Shown here: piece after piece, positions 54,835-64,000 of the stretch
Layout of the letters: each line of letters opens with the position of its first letter
How positions within the stretch are numbered: position 1 is the stretch's first letter
Source: Clarkia xantiana subsp. parviflora
Taxonomy: Eukaryota; Streptophyta; Magnoliopsida; Myrtales; Onagraceae
Assembly (NCBI GenBank): GCA_036873135.1
Contig: JAPTYO010000017.1
Span: forward strand, 2,356,001 to 2,420,000
Length of the DNA: 64,000 nt
Direction: 5' to 3'
The notes under the pieces: model-generated
What the model was told of the DNA's origin: nothing
Seen by the model: only the letters and a program-made list of their open reading frames with translations
The model's database searches: none
Program-made: the position numbers and the translations under genes

Positions 54835-55873
54835 TTACACGTTATGTGTGATCTCATCCCACTTGTAGTAGTGATGTAGTAATATCGTGTGGAAACACTC
54901 CTTGAGTTCCATGTTCAAGGCCTTGTCTTTCAAACTGTCCCCTTGCTTCCTCCTTGAGAGGTGTACCGAGGGTTGTCTTGCACGAGGGGTTGGAGCCTGT
55001 CGCGCTTCATCATGGGTAGGCGGTTGCCTTGTCGAGTTGTTGGGACGACGTCCCTCACTTTGAGCTCTTCTTGGAATGTCCCTTGGTGGGGCTCGGTCAG
55101 TCGGAGCCACTGGTGGTGGTCCGTATCTTCTAGCTCTCATTTCCTTACAGTACGCTATCAATTCATCTCTGGCTGATCCTTCTTTTACTAGAGGTTCACG
55201 TTGGCGTAACATGTGATGGGATTGTGTTGTCTGTCATCCCGAATGGTTGATCTTATGGCGGCATGCCATAAGGAAAACGTTGAGGGGGGTTCCTATGGTA
55301 GGTCCTCCTAGGATGCGAGGTAGCACTAGTCGCAATGCTCTTTATCGGATAGCGTCGTGTCGACGGCGTAGATACATCATACAAATCTTCTTGTGGTATC
55401 GACACCGGAGGTACCTGCTAGCATTAGGAACTGATGGTTCCTGTTGCTTCTCGTGGACGGGCGGTATCTCTTTTAGGAGCGGGCATTGGTGGCACTTCCT
55501 GAGGGGCTGGTATAGTGGTTCCATTACCAGCCTAGATTCCCTTGGTACCTTGTTACTTGTACGACGTGGTGGTCTCGAATCCTTGGGAGGAGGGTCGTTA
55601 ACTATCCTTGTTTTGATGACCAACACATTTGTATGTGGGTGCATCGTATACTCCATCTTTTCTTTGGAAAACTGAGATACGCCTTCCAACAATTGCGATG
55701 AATGCACGACTTTTATCATGTCATATTCTGTCTGTGAGGCATAGTCATCGCGTTTACTGGACGACTCACCTCTTCCACTGAACCCGCACTGAACCCTCCG
55801 TGCATGAAAATCGCGGCGGGCACTTGGGTATCCTATTAACGGCTTTTTGTTCAAATCACGCATACGGCGCCAA
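54835..55873 (-). pseudogene. Tat-K gag-region frames
   Basis: On the minus strand a frame starts with MRDLNKKPLIGY at the primer site and runs to 55342. A second (55212-54835) has a Pro/Arg-rich stretch (PRDIPRRAQSEGRRP). I recognise neither the gag core nor the zinc knuckle, so the position after the primer site is the main argument. The usual gag centre seems deleted. Confidence 0.4.
55861..55873 (-). other. Tat-K primer binding site
   Basis: The minus strand reads ttggcgccgtatg directly after the LTR end. The tggcgccg core is the common site of Tat-like Ty3/gypsy elements. Confidence 0.75.
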
Positions 55874-56647
55874 TGTTGGAACCTGCTCGTCCGGGGTCCG
55901 ATCTTGGCGGCCTTGATTCGAGTCATGTTCCTCCAATCTTCGGATTATTGTCAATCCAACTCCGTGCCTGGCGGACCTGCACAAAGGGCAGTGCCAGAGA
56001 GGGGGAAATGTCTCTGGTGAACCCTCTCTGATGACAAAGTAAGAATATAATTCTAGAGAGAGAAAGTAGAGAGAAGTCAGAGCTCATGTGTCTCAATCCG
56101 AGATTAAGTTGTAAATAAAAGACCTAGCCCCCTATTTATAGAGTTTCGGATCCAGGCACCGGAGGGGCCCATATTTTGAGTGGGGCCCGCACAGAGATTT
56201 AAGAGAGTGGTTGGGTATAGCGCGCCCCAGGTATTGGTACCCAGGGGTTGGGGGCCGACGCGGGATGCATCGGCCATGTCGTCACCGGACTAGTCCGGGT
56301 TCTGGGCAACCGGACAAGTCTGGTTTCTTGGAAACTGGACAAGTCCGGTTGCTAGAAACTAGACGTTGCTCAAAGAAAATGCTTTGAGCAACAGGTCCGG
56401 TCAAAGTTGCTTTGACCAGACTTTTCTCAAAGCATTTGCTTTGAGATCCAAGTCCGGTCAAAGCCTTTGACCGGATGTGTGCCCAAAGCATTTGATTGGA
56501 TCACACATCCAGCCAAGGCCGACCGGACTAGTCCGGTCCGTTGACCGGGGTGTCACTTACTCTTATAAAATAGAGCGATTTACCTCGAGGTCAGCGGGGC
56601 GACCGTGTTTGAGCATTATTGAGGTCCAATCGGGTGTATATCCATCA
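55874..56647 (-). mobile_element. Tat-K 5' LTR, 774 bp
   Basis: On the minus strand it runs from tgatggatatac (56647) to ggttccaaca (55874). TATA box tataaatag is the complement of 56132-56140. The R/U5 layout matches the Tat-H LTR at 1-940. The U3 (56280-56540) holds repeated ccggactagtccgg and tcaaagcatttgcttt motifs. The plus flank at 56648 is Copia-E leader. Confidence 0.8.
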
Positions 56648-57323
56648 CGCACTAAGACGGACATGTTGTGATGTTTGCGATTTCCTAGGATTCATGTCTA
56701 TAAACACTCATGATTAGTTGTAAGCATGAATTGCAAGTCAGACCCTAATATTCTAAAATGTTTTTTTAAAAACAAAATCCAGTCGCCAAATATGCATGTT
56801 TGACGTGGAAGTTTCATGTATGACACGTATGCTTAAATGTTGAGGATGTAGCTGCATATGATAGTTTACTTAGAAAGTAGAATTACATGTATGCTGAGTT
56901 CCTCGGAACATTAGACGCATGACGCGTATGCATGATGTGTGGTTTGGATGATGAATTTGGCTTGCTATGATAATTTACTTGTGAAGTAGATTTGTATATG
57001 CATGCGTAAGTTCATTGGAATATCTTTCAAATACAAAAGGGTATTGGGAAAGTCAAGATCGGGTATGCTTATTTTAAAGTTCCTGTTCCGGTAATTTGCG
57101 AACAATACCGTTTTAAGAGACTGGTCTATTAGATTGAAGATGACGGTAATGTGAACTCTTTCACGAATCCCCTTCCCTCGGTTTACTGGCACTCAAATGG
57201 TTTAGATGGCTGATGAATCATTATTTGTCGTATTTCATCTTAATAGATATCTGATGTATGCAATTCTTTCTCAAAATGTTATTGTCTCCCTGATTATGCA
57301 TGATTATCAATGTATTAGTATCA
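56648..57323 (+). other. Copia-E leader (partial)
   Basis: Untranslated, aligned with the Copia-D leader from about 35320 on: shared aagcatgaattgcaagtcag, acattagacgcatgacgcgta, and gtgaactctttcac. No gene is seen. Confidence 0.7.
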
Positions 57324-58170
57324 ATGGCAGCGATCAACAATGTCATCTCCCAAATCAACAAGGGAGTTAGACTGAATGGAAATAATTATAATATCTGGAA
57401 CAAACACGTGAAGATGGTAATTACTGAAATAAAGGGTTTTGAACATCTGACTACAAAACATGCCAGGCTGAAGGGAGACCTCACGACCGATCAAAATGAA
57501 TTCCATGATGAATGGGATGTTAAGGATAATTCGTTCCGCCATGTTGTCGATGCTGGAGGATGACATACTCTATAGGTATTATCACCTGGAGTCTTCCATG
57601 GACCTCTGGAATGGTCTTAAGGCATGGTTTAGTCTATACACCACAGCCCAGAAGTGATCATTAAACATCGCTTTAGACTCCTACAAGATGAATCCCAAGC
57701 ATACGATGATGGAGCATATTAGGCATATGTATAACATGCTTGCTGAACTCAAGTAGACACGAGAAATCCTGTCGGATGAACAGAAAGTCCAATGCGTAAT
57801 CCGTTCTTTGCCTGTCTCTTGGAATAGCAAGAAAATGCACCTTACCCATGCCACTTAACTCGATAACCTCGAGAAAGTGCGAGTTAATCTCAGGGCTGAA
57901 AAGCACAGAGCGGAAATGCATATTGCATCCTCCATACCAGTTGAGCAAAGGGGTAAGCGCAAGAGGAAAGTCAAAGGCCTTCAGAACAAGGCTGACAAGT
58001 CTATTGCTCCAAAACCTCAGAGAAGTTCAAACGCAAGCAATCTGCTGGCAAGAAAAGGCAAGAAAAACAGACACGTAGAGAGGAATCTCGAACGTATTTC
58101 AGGTGTAGTGTAAAAGGCCACCTGGCTGCTGCCTGTACCAATCCTCCCAAGGTACGCACTATGAAATAAT
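57324..58170 (+). pseudogene. Copia-E gag, multiple breaks
   Basis: ATG at 57324 gives MAAINNVISQINKGVRLN and NYNIWNKHVKMVITEIKGFE. A frameshift lies near 57530, a stop near 57655, and further shifts follow. The C-terminal Lys/Arg-rich part is readable from 57877. In the zinc knuckle the first Cys of CFRCGVKGHLAAAC (Copia-D) is Tyr and the Gly is Ser, so metal binding is lost. A stop follows near 58168. Confidence 0.85.
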
Positions 58171-59239
58171 GATGAAGGTCATAAATTCTCCATGGATTCT
58201 TCTTACTCAAGAGAAATTCAATTTACCCTTTTGGATTACAGAACCGAGAAGCAAAACCGACGCGGACCTGAAGGATGATGCCCCGGAACAATAAAGAATA
58301 GACGATAATCTTTATCTTTACTTGCCAGAACTTTTCGATTTTTCAATTTAAAATAACCATTGATAATAAGTTCCTTGAAACATAAGAACCATTTCTTTTT
58401 ATGCATGTAACAAACGCTTGGATCGAATATTGATTATCCATCCTCACTAAGCTGTTTGATCGCATTATTCCTGTTCGATGCATTGCTTTTAAATTAAAAA
58501 GTTAAATCTTTCTTATTTGTGAGTACTCCATTATATGATAAATCTCGTAATGATGAACATGTGCGACACCGGTTGGATTAAATTATTAAATTTTGGAAAC
58601 GAAACAATTTCTACCATGGGTTAAACTTGGAATAGGCGCCAAGGGCGCGTGTACCTCGAAAGACGGAACACATCATTTTCAGAGTACGAATTTAATGATG
58701 AAGTGTTTTAATGAATGAATGTCAAAATTTTCATTTGCCTTCCCTTGGGAATTATTCATTCAATACTTACACGATGAAGAGAGGTATGCTTCACAAGCTA
58801 CCACGAACTCGTAAAGTATCAGCTGACGGATAAGGCAAAAGCCCAATGCACAGTTCAGAGATGGATAAGTCTTTGAGATGAATTAGCAAATGAAAAGGAT
58901 GATGTCGATAAAAATGACTAGCCACTAAATTCCTTTAACGAGAAGTTTGGAAAGACATTCATATCGATAACACACTTCAACTGGCATGGTTTGAAAACAT
59001 AATGTTAGAGTTCAACAACGGATGTTCCCTATGAGATGAAAAGCAGTTGACTCACATCAATGTAGAACTATGTTCCAATTGAATCGGTCAAAAATGACAC
59101 AAAAAAAGCTAAAATGGAATGATAATGAGTTAAATCTTATCATCATGCGACATTAACTTGTGCATTAAACAAGTATTTGAACCGAGAGTATGATAACTAC
59201 TCTTAGAGGATACATATTTAAATTAGCTTGGGATAATGG
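58171..59239 (+). other. Copia-E spacer in place of protease and integrase
   Basis: About 1.07 kb, AT-rich and non-coding. It aligns in blocks with Copia-D (36777-37540) and Copia-B (about 16330-17200). Near its end gataatggtgtcgtggtcgaacatgag is the decayed integrase tail seen as CGVVEHESRD in Copia-A. No catalytic motif is found. Confidence 0.65.
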
Positions 59240-61352
59240 TGTCGTGGTCGAACATGAGACGTTACATTCCTTGAGGACGAATTTCCAACGCTTGGTGAAA
59301 TGAAAACATACGAAGTCTTGATCGAATTGGAGCAGGATAACGATGATTTTCAGGTCCCACTTATTTCGAGTGGGATATTCGAGGCAGCAACACAAGTTAA
59401 TGAAATGGTAAATGAAGATGGAGACATTTTCATAGTAAATCCAGTGGGAGGAGCCAATCCTGCCACACAAATCACTGTTGCTGCAAGTGCAAATCAAATT
59501 GAACCTGATAATCACGTAGCCGGACCGCAGAATGAAAATCCAATAATGCCACAACTACCCATTGTTCCCAGTGGGAGTGGATAAACCAACTTGGTTCCAG
59601 GTCCTAGTGATCAAGGAATTAATCTCGGAGGTAGAATCCTGAGACCGAGAGGTCATCCAAGAAAAGTTGTAGGTCAAGGTTCTAGCACTGCCCTTGTTCC
59701 CTTTAGGAGTGATGCTCCGATAGAAAGCATTAATCCGAGTGGGAATAACTTTCAGACTCTAGATGGGATAAACGAGCCTAGACGAAGTCAATGGCATCGA
59801 ACTTCTCCCAAGAAGTATCCCATCGAGAAGGTTGATATATTCACCCTAACCTCTGTTGATGAACCGGTAACGGTTCAACAAGCGTTGAAAGGACCGCAAG
59901 CGAAGGAATGGAGGAAAGCAATGCAGAAAGAGATCGCCTCAATCAAAGCCAATTTAGTATGGTCTTTAGTTGATTTACCTGCTAACCGCAGGGCCATAGG
60001 GGCTAAGTGGGTTTTGAAACTGAAACTCACTGCTGATGGAAATGTCGAGCGAAACACCCAGCTTCACGGAGTGGACTTTGATGAGACATACTCACCGACT
60101 GTGCGATACACCACAGTCAGGGCAATCCTAGCCCTGGTCGCATGCCTCGATCTAGAGCTGCACCAAATGGATGTTAGACCGCATTCCTCCACGAAAACCT
60201 GGAGGAAGAAATCTATATAAAGCAACCGGAGGGTTTTATTACTCCTGATAACGAACGTAAAGTTTGTAAACTCCAAAGATCCATTTACGGTCTTAAACAA
60301 TCGTCTCGGCAATGGTTATGCAGATTTTACGAGGAAATCGTTGGAAACAAATTCGTGAATCTCCACGAGGATTCGTGCGTGTATACAAATACCTCTGTGT
60401 CTAAGTAGGTCATCTTAACTTTATACGTGGATGACATACTCATTATTGCGAACGATGCGAGTTTCATGCATGAATCAAAGTCCTGGTTGGCATCTGTATT
60501 TGAGATAAAAGACATGGGAGAGGCTACGTACATCTTGGGCATTAAGATTGCTAGAGATCGTGTCGCCCGGAGATTGTGTCTATCTCAGGAATCCTACATC
60601 AAAAAACTATTGAAAATGTTTAGATTACAAGATGCCAAACCCGTGGAGACGCCGGTAGTATTCGGGTGCGCGTTGTCAAAATGTGACGGCCCGAAGAACC
60701 AGCAAAAGCGTGAACTGATGAGGAGTGCAGAGTATTTAAGCATGGTCGGAAATCTCATGTACGCCATGCTTTGCACTCGTCCGGACATCTGTTATGCTGT
60801 GAGCCTAATAGCAAGATTCCAATCAGACCCTGGCTATCAACATTTAAAAGCTTTAAAGCAGATCCTGAGATATCTGAAAGGTACTTCCGACTACATACTG
60901 TGCTATGAGGGCAGGAAGTTAGAATTGACCGGATTCAGTGACGCCGACCATGGTGGTGATCCAGACGATCGTAAGTCCACCACAGGAGGAGTGTTTCTCC
61001 TTGCTAATGTCGCCACTTCATGGATGAGCAAGAAGCAATCCCGTGTTGCGCTGTCTTCGATGGAATCAAAATTCGTTGCTCTCTCTTCAAAAATGCACAG
61101 GAAGCGGTCTGGCTGTAAAGGCTTCTTACTGCGCTGCTTGATGACGATGCCATGAGTAAACCTGTGAAGGTGTTCTCTGAAAGTCAGGCAGCCACTGCGG
61201 CAGTAAAGAATCCAAAGTACCATAGTAGGACTAAACACATTGATGTGAAATATAATTCTGCTAAATCTATGGTAGAAGACAATATAATCACTTTAGAATA
61301 CTCGCCCACTAATGACATGGTAGCGGACCCATTAACTAAACAATTTCGCAAA
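59240..61352 (+). pseudogene. Copia-E linker, reverse transcriptase and RNase H
   Basis: The linker (59300-59584) ends with a stop at taa near 59582 and continues in a second frame to RT (KEWRKAMQKEI, GAKWVLKLKL). A small in-frame deletion removes the usual YKARLVAKG segment near 60050. A shift near 60175 follows. The RT centre has YVDDILII at about 60424-60447, intact, then YILGIKIAR. RNase H has FSDADHGGDPDD, MESKFVAL (Glu replaced by Lys), a shift near 61085, and FSESQAAT, where the third Asp is Glu. The frame runs into the MITE after TKQFRK. Confidence 0.88.
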
Positions 61353-61916
61353 GGAAATGTTGTTTGCATATATTAGCTAATACAAGTATTAGCTAAGCAT
61401 CGACTAATATATCCTAATACAAGCTAAGCTAATACAATGTTTGGTTGAATCATGTAATAGGATAACCTAATACAATGTTTGGATGAACTTTGTATTAGGA
61501 TATTCTAATACTATGACTAAAAGACCTAAATGCCCCTAAATATATATGTACATTTTTTAATTATTATAATAATTGAAGTCCGGTAGGGGGTCGCCGGAGT
61601 CCGGCCGGGGGTCGCCAGTCCGGGGTCGTCGGAGTTCGGCCGGGGGTCGCCGGAGTCCGGCCGGTGGCCGATGTTATGACTCGAAGTTGGTGTAGTTGTT
61701 ATAGATTAAGTAAGGTTAGGGGTATTTTGGTCATTACGTACTATTTATTAGCTAATACATGATTTTTTGAATGTCTTTGCTAATACATGATTTACTATAC
61801 AAATGAGTATTAGCTAATACTCATGTATTAGCTAATACCAATACCAAAGCAAAACAAACAAAGTATTAGATAAGACATGTATTAGTATATCCTAATACAT
61901 GCAAACAAACATGCCC
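61353..61916. mobile_element. MITE of 564 bp in the end of Copia-E RNase H
   Basis: The right end read inward is gggcatgtttgtttgcatgtattagg; the left end is ggaaatgttgtttgcatatattag, an imperfect inverted repeat of about 24 bp. Copia-D is uninterrupted at this place. Subterminal ctaatacaatgtttgg and tagctaatac repeats occur. The centre has three gtcgccggagtccggcc-like repeats. The flanks are A-rich, consistent with a 3-bp duplication AAA. The termini resemble PIF/Harbinger-type miniature elements. Confidence 0.7.
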
Positions 61917-63090
61917 AAAAAGACATTTGAAAAGCATGTTAAACTGCTTGGATTGCGTAGGGTTTAAAAGTGGACTTATATCTGTGATAACATTTTGATA
62001 ATTGAAAGTTAGATTTTTTATAAATGGGAGAATTGGAATTCGAGTTTATGATTCATCAACGTCATAATGTTTGATTACATCGGATTTCACGGTTTATAAA
62101 CTAATTCGTAGGAGGACGCAATCCTCTGCCTAAATTATGTCGAATGTGGGTTTTGCCTTGTCACGCGGTTACAGTCGTCTTGTAGGAGAGGGGGACCACT
62201 GCCGGAGAAAGACTGGCTAAGAACCAGTTGGATAAACTTGGTTACGTAAAATGATCATATGGTTTCGGAGTAACACGGCCTGATCTTCATTTTGCACATC
62301 GCTAATGATGAACTCTGTTCGTCATTAACCACATTCTGGGCCAGATGAAAATCTGCGATAGCATCATTGACATATCCCACACCTGACAATGTTCCGGTAT
62401 GCTATCGACGCGTGCTTCATACTACGCATGTCATGTTCGACCATGGGGTCATGCTCGGTTGTGCTAGGTAGATTCCTCGTGATTCGGATGCGTGTAAAAT
62501 TCTCCACCTCGAGCGTGTGATTGATCCCGGGAGTATAATGAATAGGCACCCGAAGTATCCTCATCGACTCAGAACTTATATCTAAGGTGAGGCTCAATGT
62601 TCGCTTCCAGGCGTATGAGCGCAGTGTTGAAAAAAAAGGCCAACTTACCACGTCTTTGGAAACAGGTTGGGTTTGGCTAAGGATATGAACGATGGTGATG
62701 ATCAAGTTCACATGTAATTCACCGACTATTGTATTCACTAGGTGGCACCAACCGGATATTAGTTGAAGGTTGTGAATACTTGTATGAATGCCTTGGAGAA
62801 GTATTCCTATGTGGAAACAGGGCCATTGGAGAATTAACAATTGACCTAGGATACAGCGCGATACAATATGATGTTTTTAACAGGTTTATTTTAAATAGGG
62901 AATCAAAGTTCTGCGGGCGCTACAACACTCCTAACAGATGAGTAGCACGATGCTCGTCGTATCCGCTGGTCGCACGGCAAACCTCGTATGAACTATTCAG
63001 AAGCAGGGGCAAGATCAGAAGAGTGAAATGTTGATGCAATTTGGACAACAATACATTAACATGCACCCTCCCATTCTGGCGAGTGAGAGT
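61917..63090 (+). other. Copia-E 3' untranslated region and polypurine tract
   Basis: Matches the 3' UTRs of copies A and B and the start of D. The 158-aa minus frame in it (62364-62840) is not conserved. It ends with gcgagtgagagt, the purine-rich tract before the LTR. Confidence 0.75.
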
Positions 63091-63677
63091 TGTTAGCATA
63101 TGGTGATTGAGCGCTGTAAATGGAAGCCCATTAATACGTATATGTTACCTAAGAAATTGGGTAAATGTCACATTAGGGAAATTGGGCTTGACCCAAATCC
63201 CAGTTGACATAAAAGGCCCAAAATTGGGCCTCCCTCTATACAACATAGGCCGGTCGAAACATGTAGGTGGCAAAGTGGACAATTCCTCTTATAAATAAGG
63301 AGTGTTAGGGGTTTTATTAGGGTAATTCACAATTCCTCATTTGTGGTGATTTGAGAGAAAACCCTCCTCCCTTACACACTAGTTTCGGCCGAACCACATA
63401 CACCACCAAGGGTGTGCTAATTTGCTCTGAGAAAAATACTCCGGAGATCCGTCCCTGCCAAGAATCGATCAGAGGCTTTGCTGTGGAGACTATACCGCGT
63501 AGGGCTTCCATAATAAGAACCTCTACGGGTTCCGTCTGGTGGATCGAGAACTCCCTTAGCAAGATCTTGGGACTACGGAAAAGGTTTAAGGAATGTGCAT
63601 ATCTTCCGTTGCGTAATACTGATTACAAGCATGTACCTTGTTTATGTTTCCGTAGTATTTAGCCTCGTAATCCAACA
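63091..63677 (+). mobile_element. Copia-E 3' LTR, 587 bp
   Basis: From tgttagcatatggtg to cgtaatccaaca, with a TATA box (tataaataa) at 63290-63298. It matches the Copia-C LTR in the same orientation. The next base starts an inverted LTR fragment. Confidence 0.9.
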
Positions 63678-64000
63678 GTCGATTCCTCGCAGGGATGGAT
63701 CTCTGGGGTAATTTCTCAAAGCAATTTAGCACATCCAAGGTAGGTTGTCCGGCTGAACTAGATGTAATATAGGGAGGAGGGATTTTTTGTCTCAACACTT
63801 AGGAGAAAGAGTGATTAATTCATTAACCCTGAAAAATCCTGATACCCTCTATTTGTAAGAGGATGTGGGCAAAACCCACCCCACCACTCTTAAAGTTCGG
63901 CCGGCCTATTATGTAAAGGAGAGGCCCGATTTTGGTCCTCTCGTGTTCATTGGGATTTTAGGTGTAGCCCAAAATCCCTAATGTGACATTACTCAGTTAC
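63678..64000 (-). mobile_element. Inverted LTR fragment of the same copia family
   Basis: Read on the minus strand this resembles the family LTR: aatgtcacattaggg, ggccggccgaac, ccagagatccatccctgcgag. Compared with the Copia-A LTR it lacks roughly the last 200 bp at the 63678 side, and its other end is outside the window. The junction with the Copia-E LTR is abrupt. Confidence 0.75.

Larger units (their letters stand above)
52822..56647 (-). mobile_element. Tat-K, right part with 5' LTR, gag and protease relics
   Basis: On the minus strand: LTR (56647-55874), primer site, gag-region frames (55873-54835), an unrecognised stretch, a decayed aspartic protease (53985-53515), and a short basic frame (53248-53006). 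RT, RNase H and integrase are not seen here or beyond LARD-1 at 41061-43140, so they were deleted or never present. Confidence 0.65.
56648..63677 (+). mobile_element. Copia-E, 5' LTR missing
   Basis: Order: partial leader, gag, spacer, linker, RT, RNase H ended by a MITE, 3' UTR and complete 3' LTR. It has the same gag-spacer-linker-RT layout as Copia-D and Copia-B, without protease and integrase core. It is cut on the left at the Tat-K LTR. Confidence 0.88.

Noticed and set aside
62364..62840. 158-aa minus frame
   Set aside because: It lies in the copia 3' UTR, opposite to transcription, and homologous positions in copies A and B do not keep it open.

Overview
This window looks like a transposon-filled, probably heterochromatic or intergenic, stretch of a flowering-plant nuclear genome. 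The evidence is many Ty1/copia and Ty3/gypsy (Tat-like) LTR retrotransposons, initiator-Met-type primer binding sites (tggtatcagagcc), an Arg-tRNA-type site (tggcgactctgctgggga), miniature elements, and short plant-type telomere motifs (ccctaaa). I found no host protein gene, tRNA gene or rRNA gene. Nearly every long open frame belongs to a retroelement or to a tandem repeat. I do not name a species.

Layout. 1-940: a Tat-like LTR (minus). 941-5365: a truncated copy (LARD-2, minus) of a large non-coding LTR element. 5366-5834: unassigned sequence with acggtcc-type inverted repeats. 5835-7305: LTR, primer site and leader of Copia-C (plus). 7306-12497: Copia-A (minus), the only copia copy that keeps an integrase region. 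12498-21276: Copia-B (minus), with an 823-bp near-perfect palindrome in its leader. 21277-26775: the 3' half of a Tat element (Tat-F, plus) with integrase, a 26-bp repeat array, a multi-exon antisense gene and a 3' LTR. 26776-35064: a second Tat-like unit (Tat-J, plus) with two tandem gag C-terminal modules, two repeat arrays and a probable long LTR. 35065-41060: Copia-D (plus), whose RNase H is split by a 1.2-kb TRIM-like element. 41061-43140 and 52822-56647: the two halves of Tat-K (minus), split by LARD-1 (43146-52816, plus). LARD-1 is a complete LTR element flanked by a perfect 5-bp duplication, CCCGT. 56648-63677: Copia-E (plus), with a 564-bp MITE in its RNase H end. 63678-64000: an inverted LTR fragment of the same copia family.

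How it fits together. The copia copies share about 600-bp LTRs, a long leader and an unusually long 3' UTR of about 1.1 kb. Copies B, D and E share a derived structure in which protease and integrase are replaced by a non-coding spacer, while copy A keeps integrase. This suggests a non-autonomous subfamily depending on A-like partners. LARD-1 has LTRs, promoter, primer site and polypurine tract but only repeat arrays inside, so it must also have been mobilised in trans. All retroelement reading frames carry stops, frameshifts or lost catalytic residues. The clearest relative dates are: LARD-1 entered Tat-K, the TRIM entered Copia-D, the MITE entered Copia-E, and the palindrome entered Copia-B.
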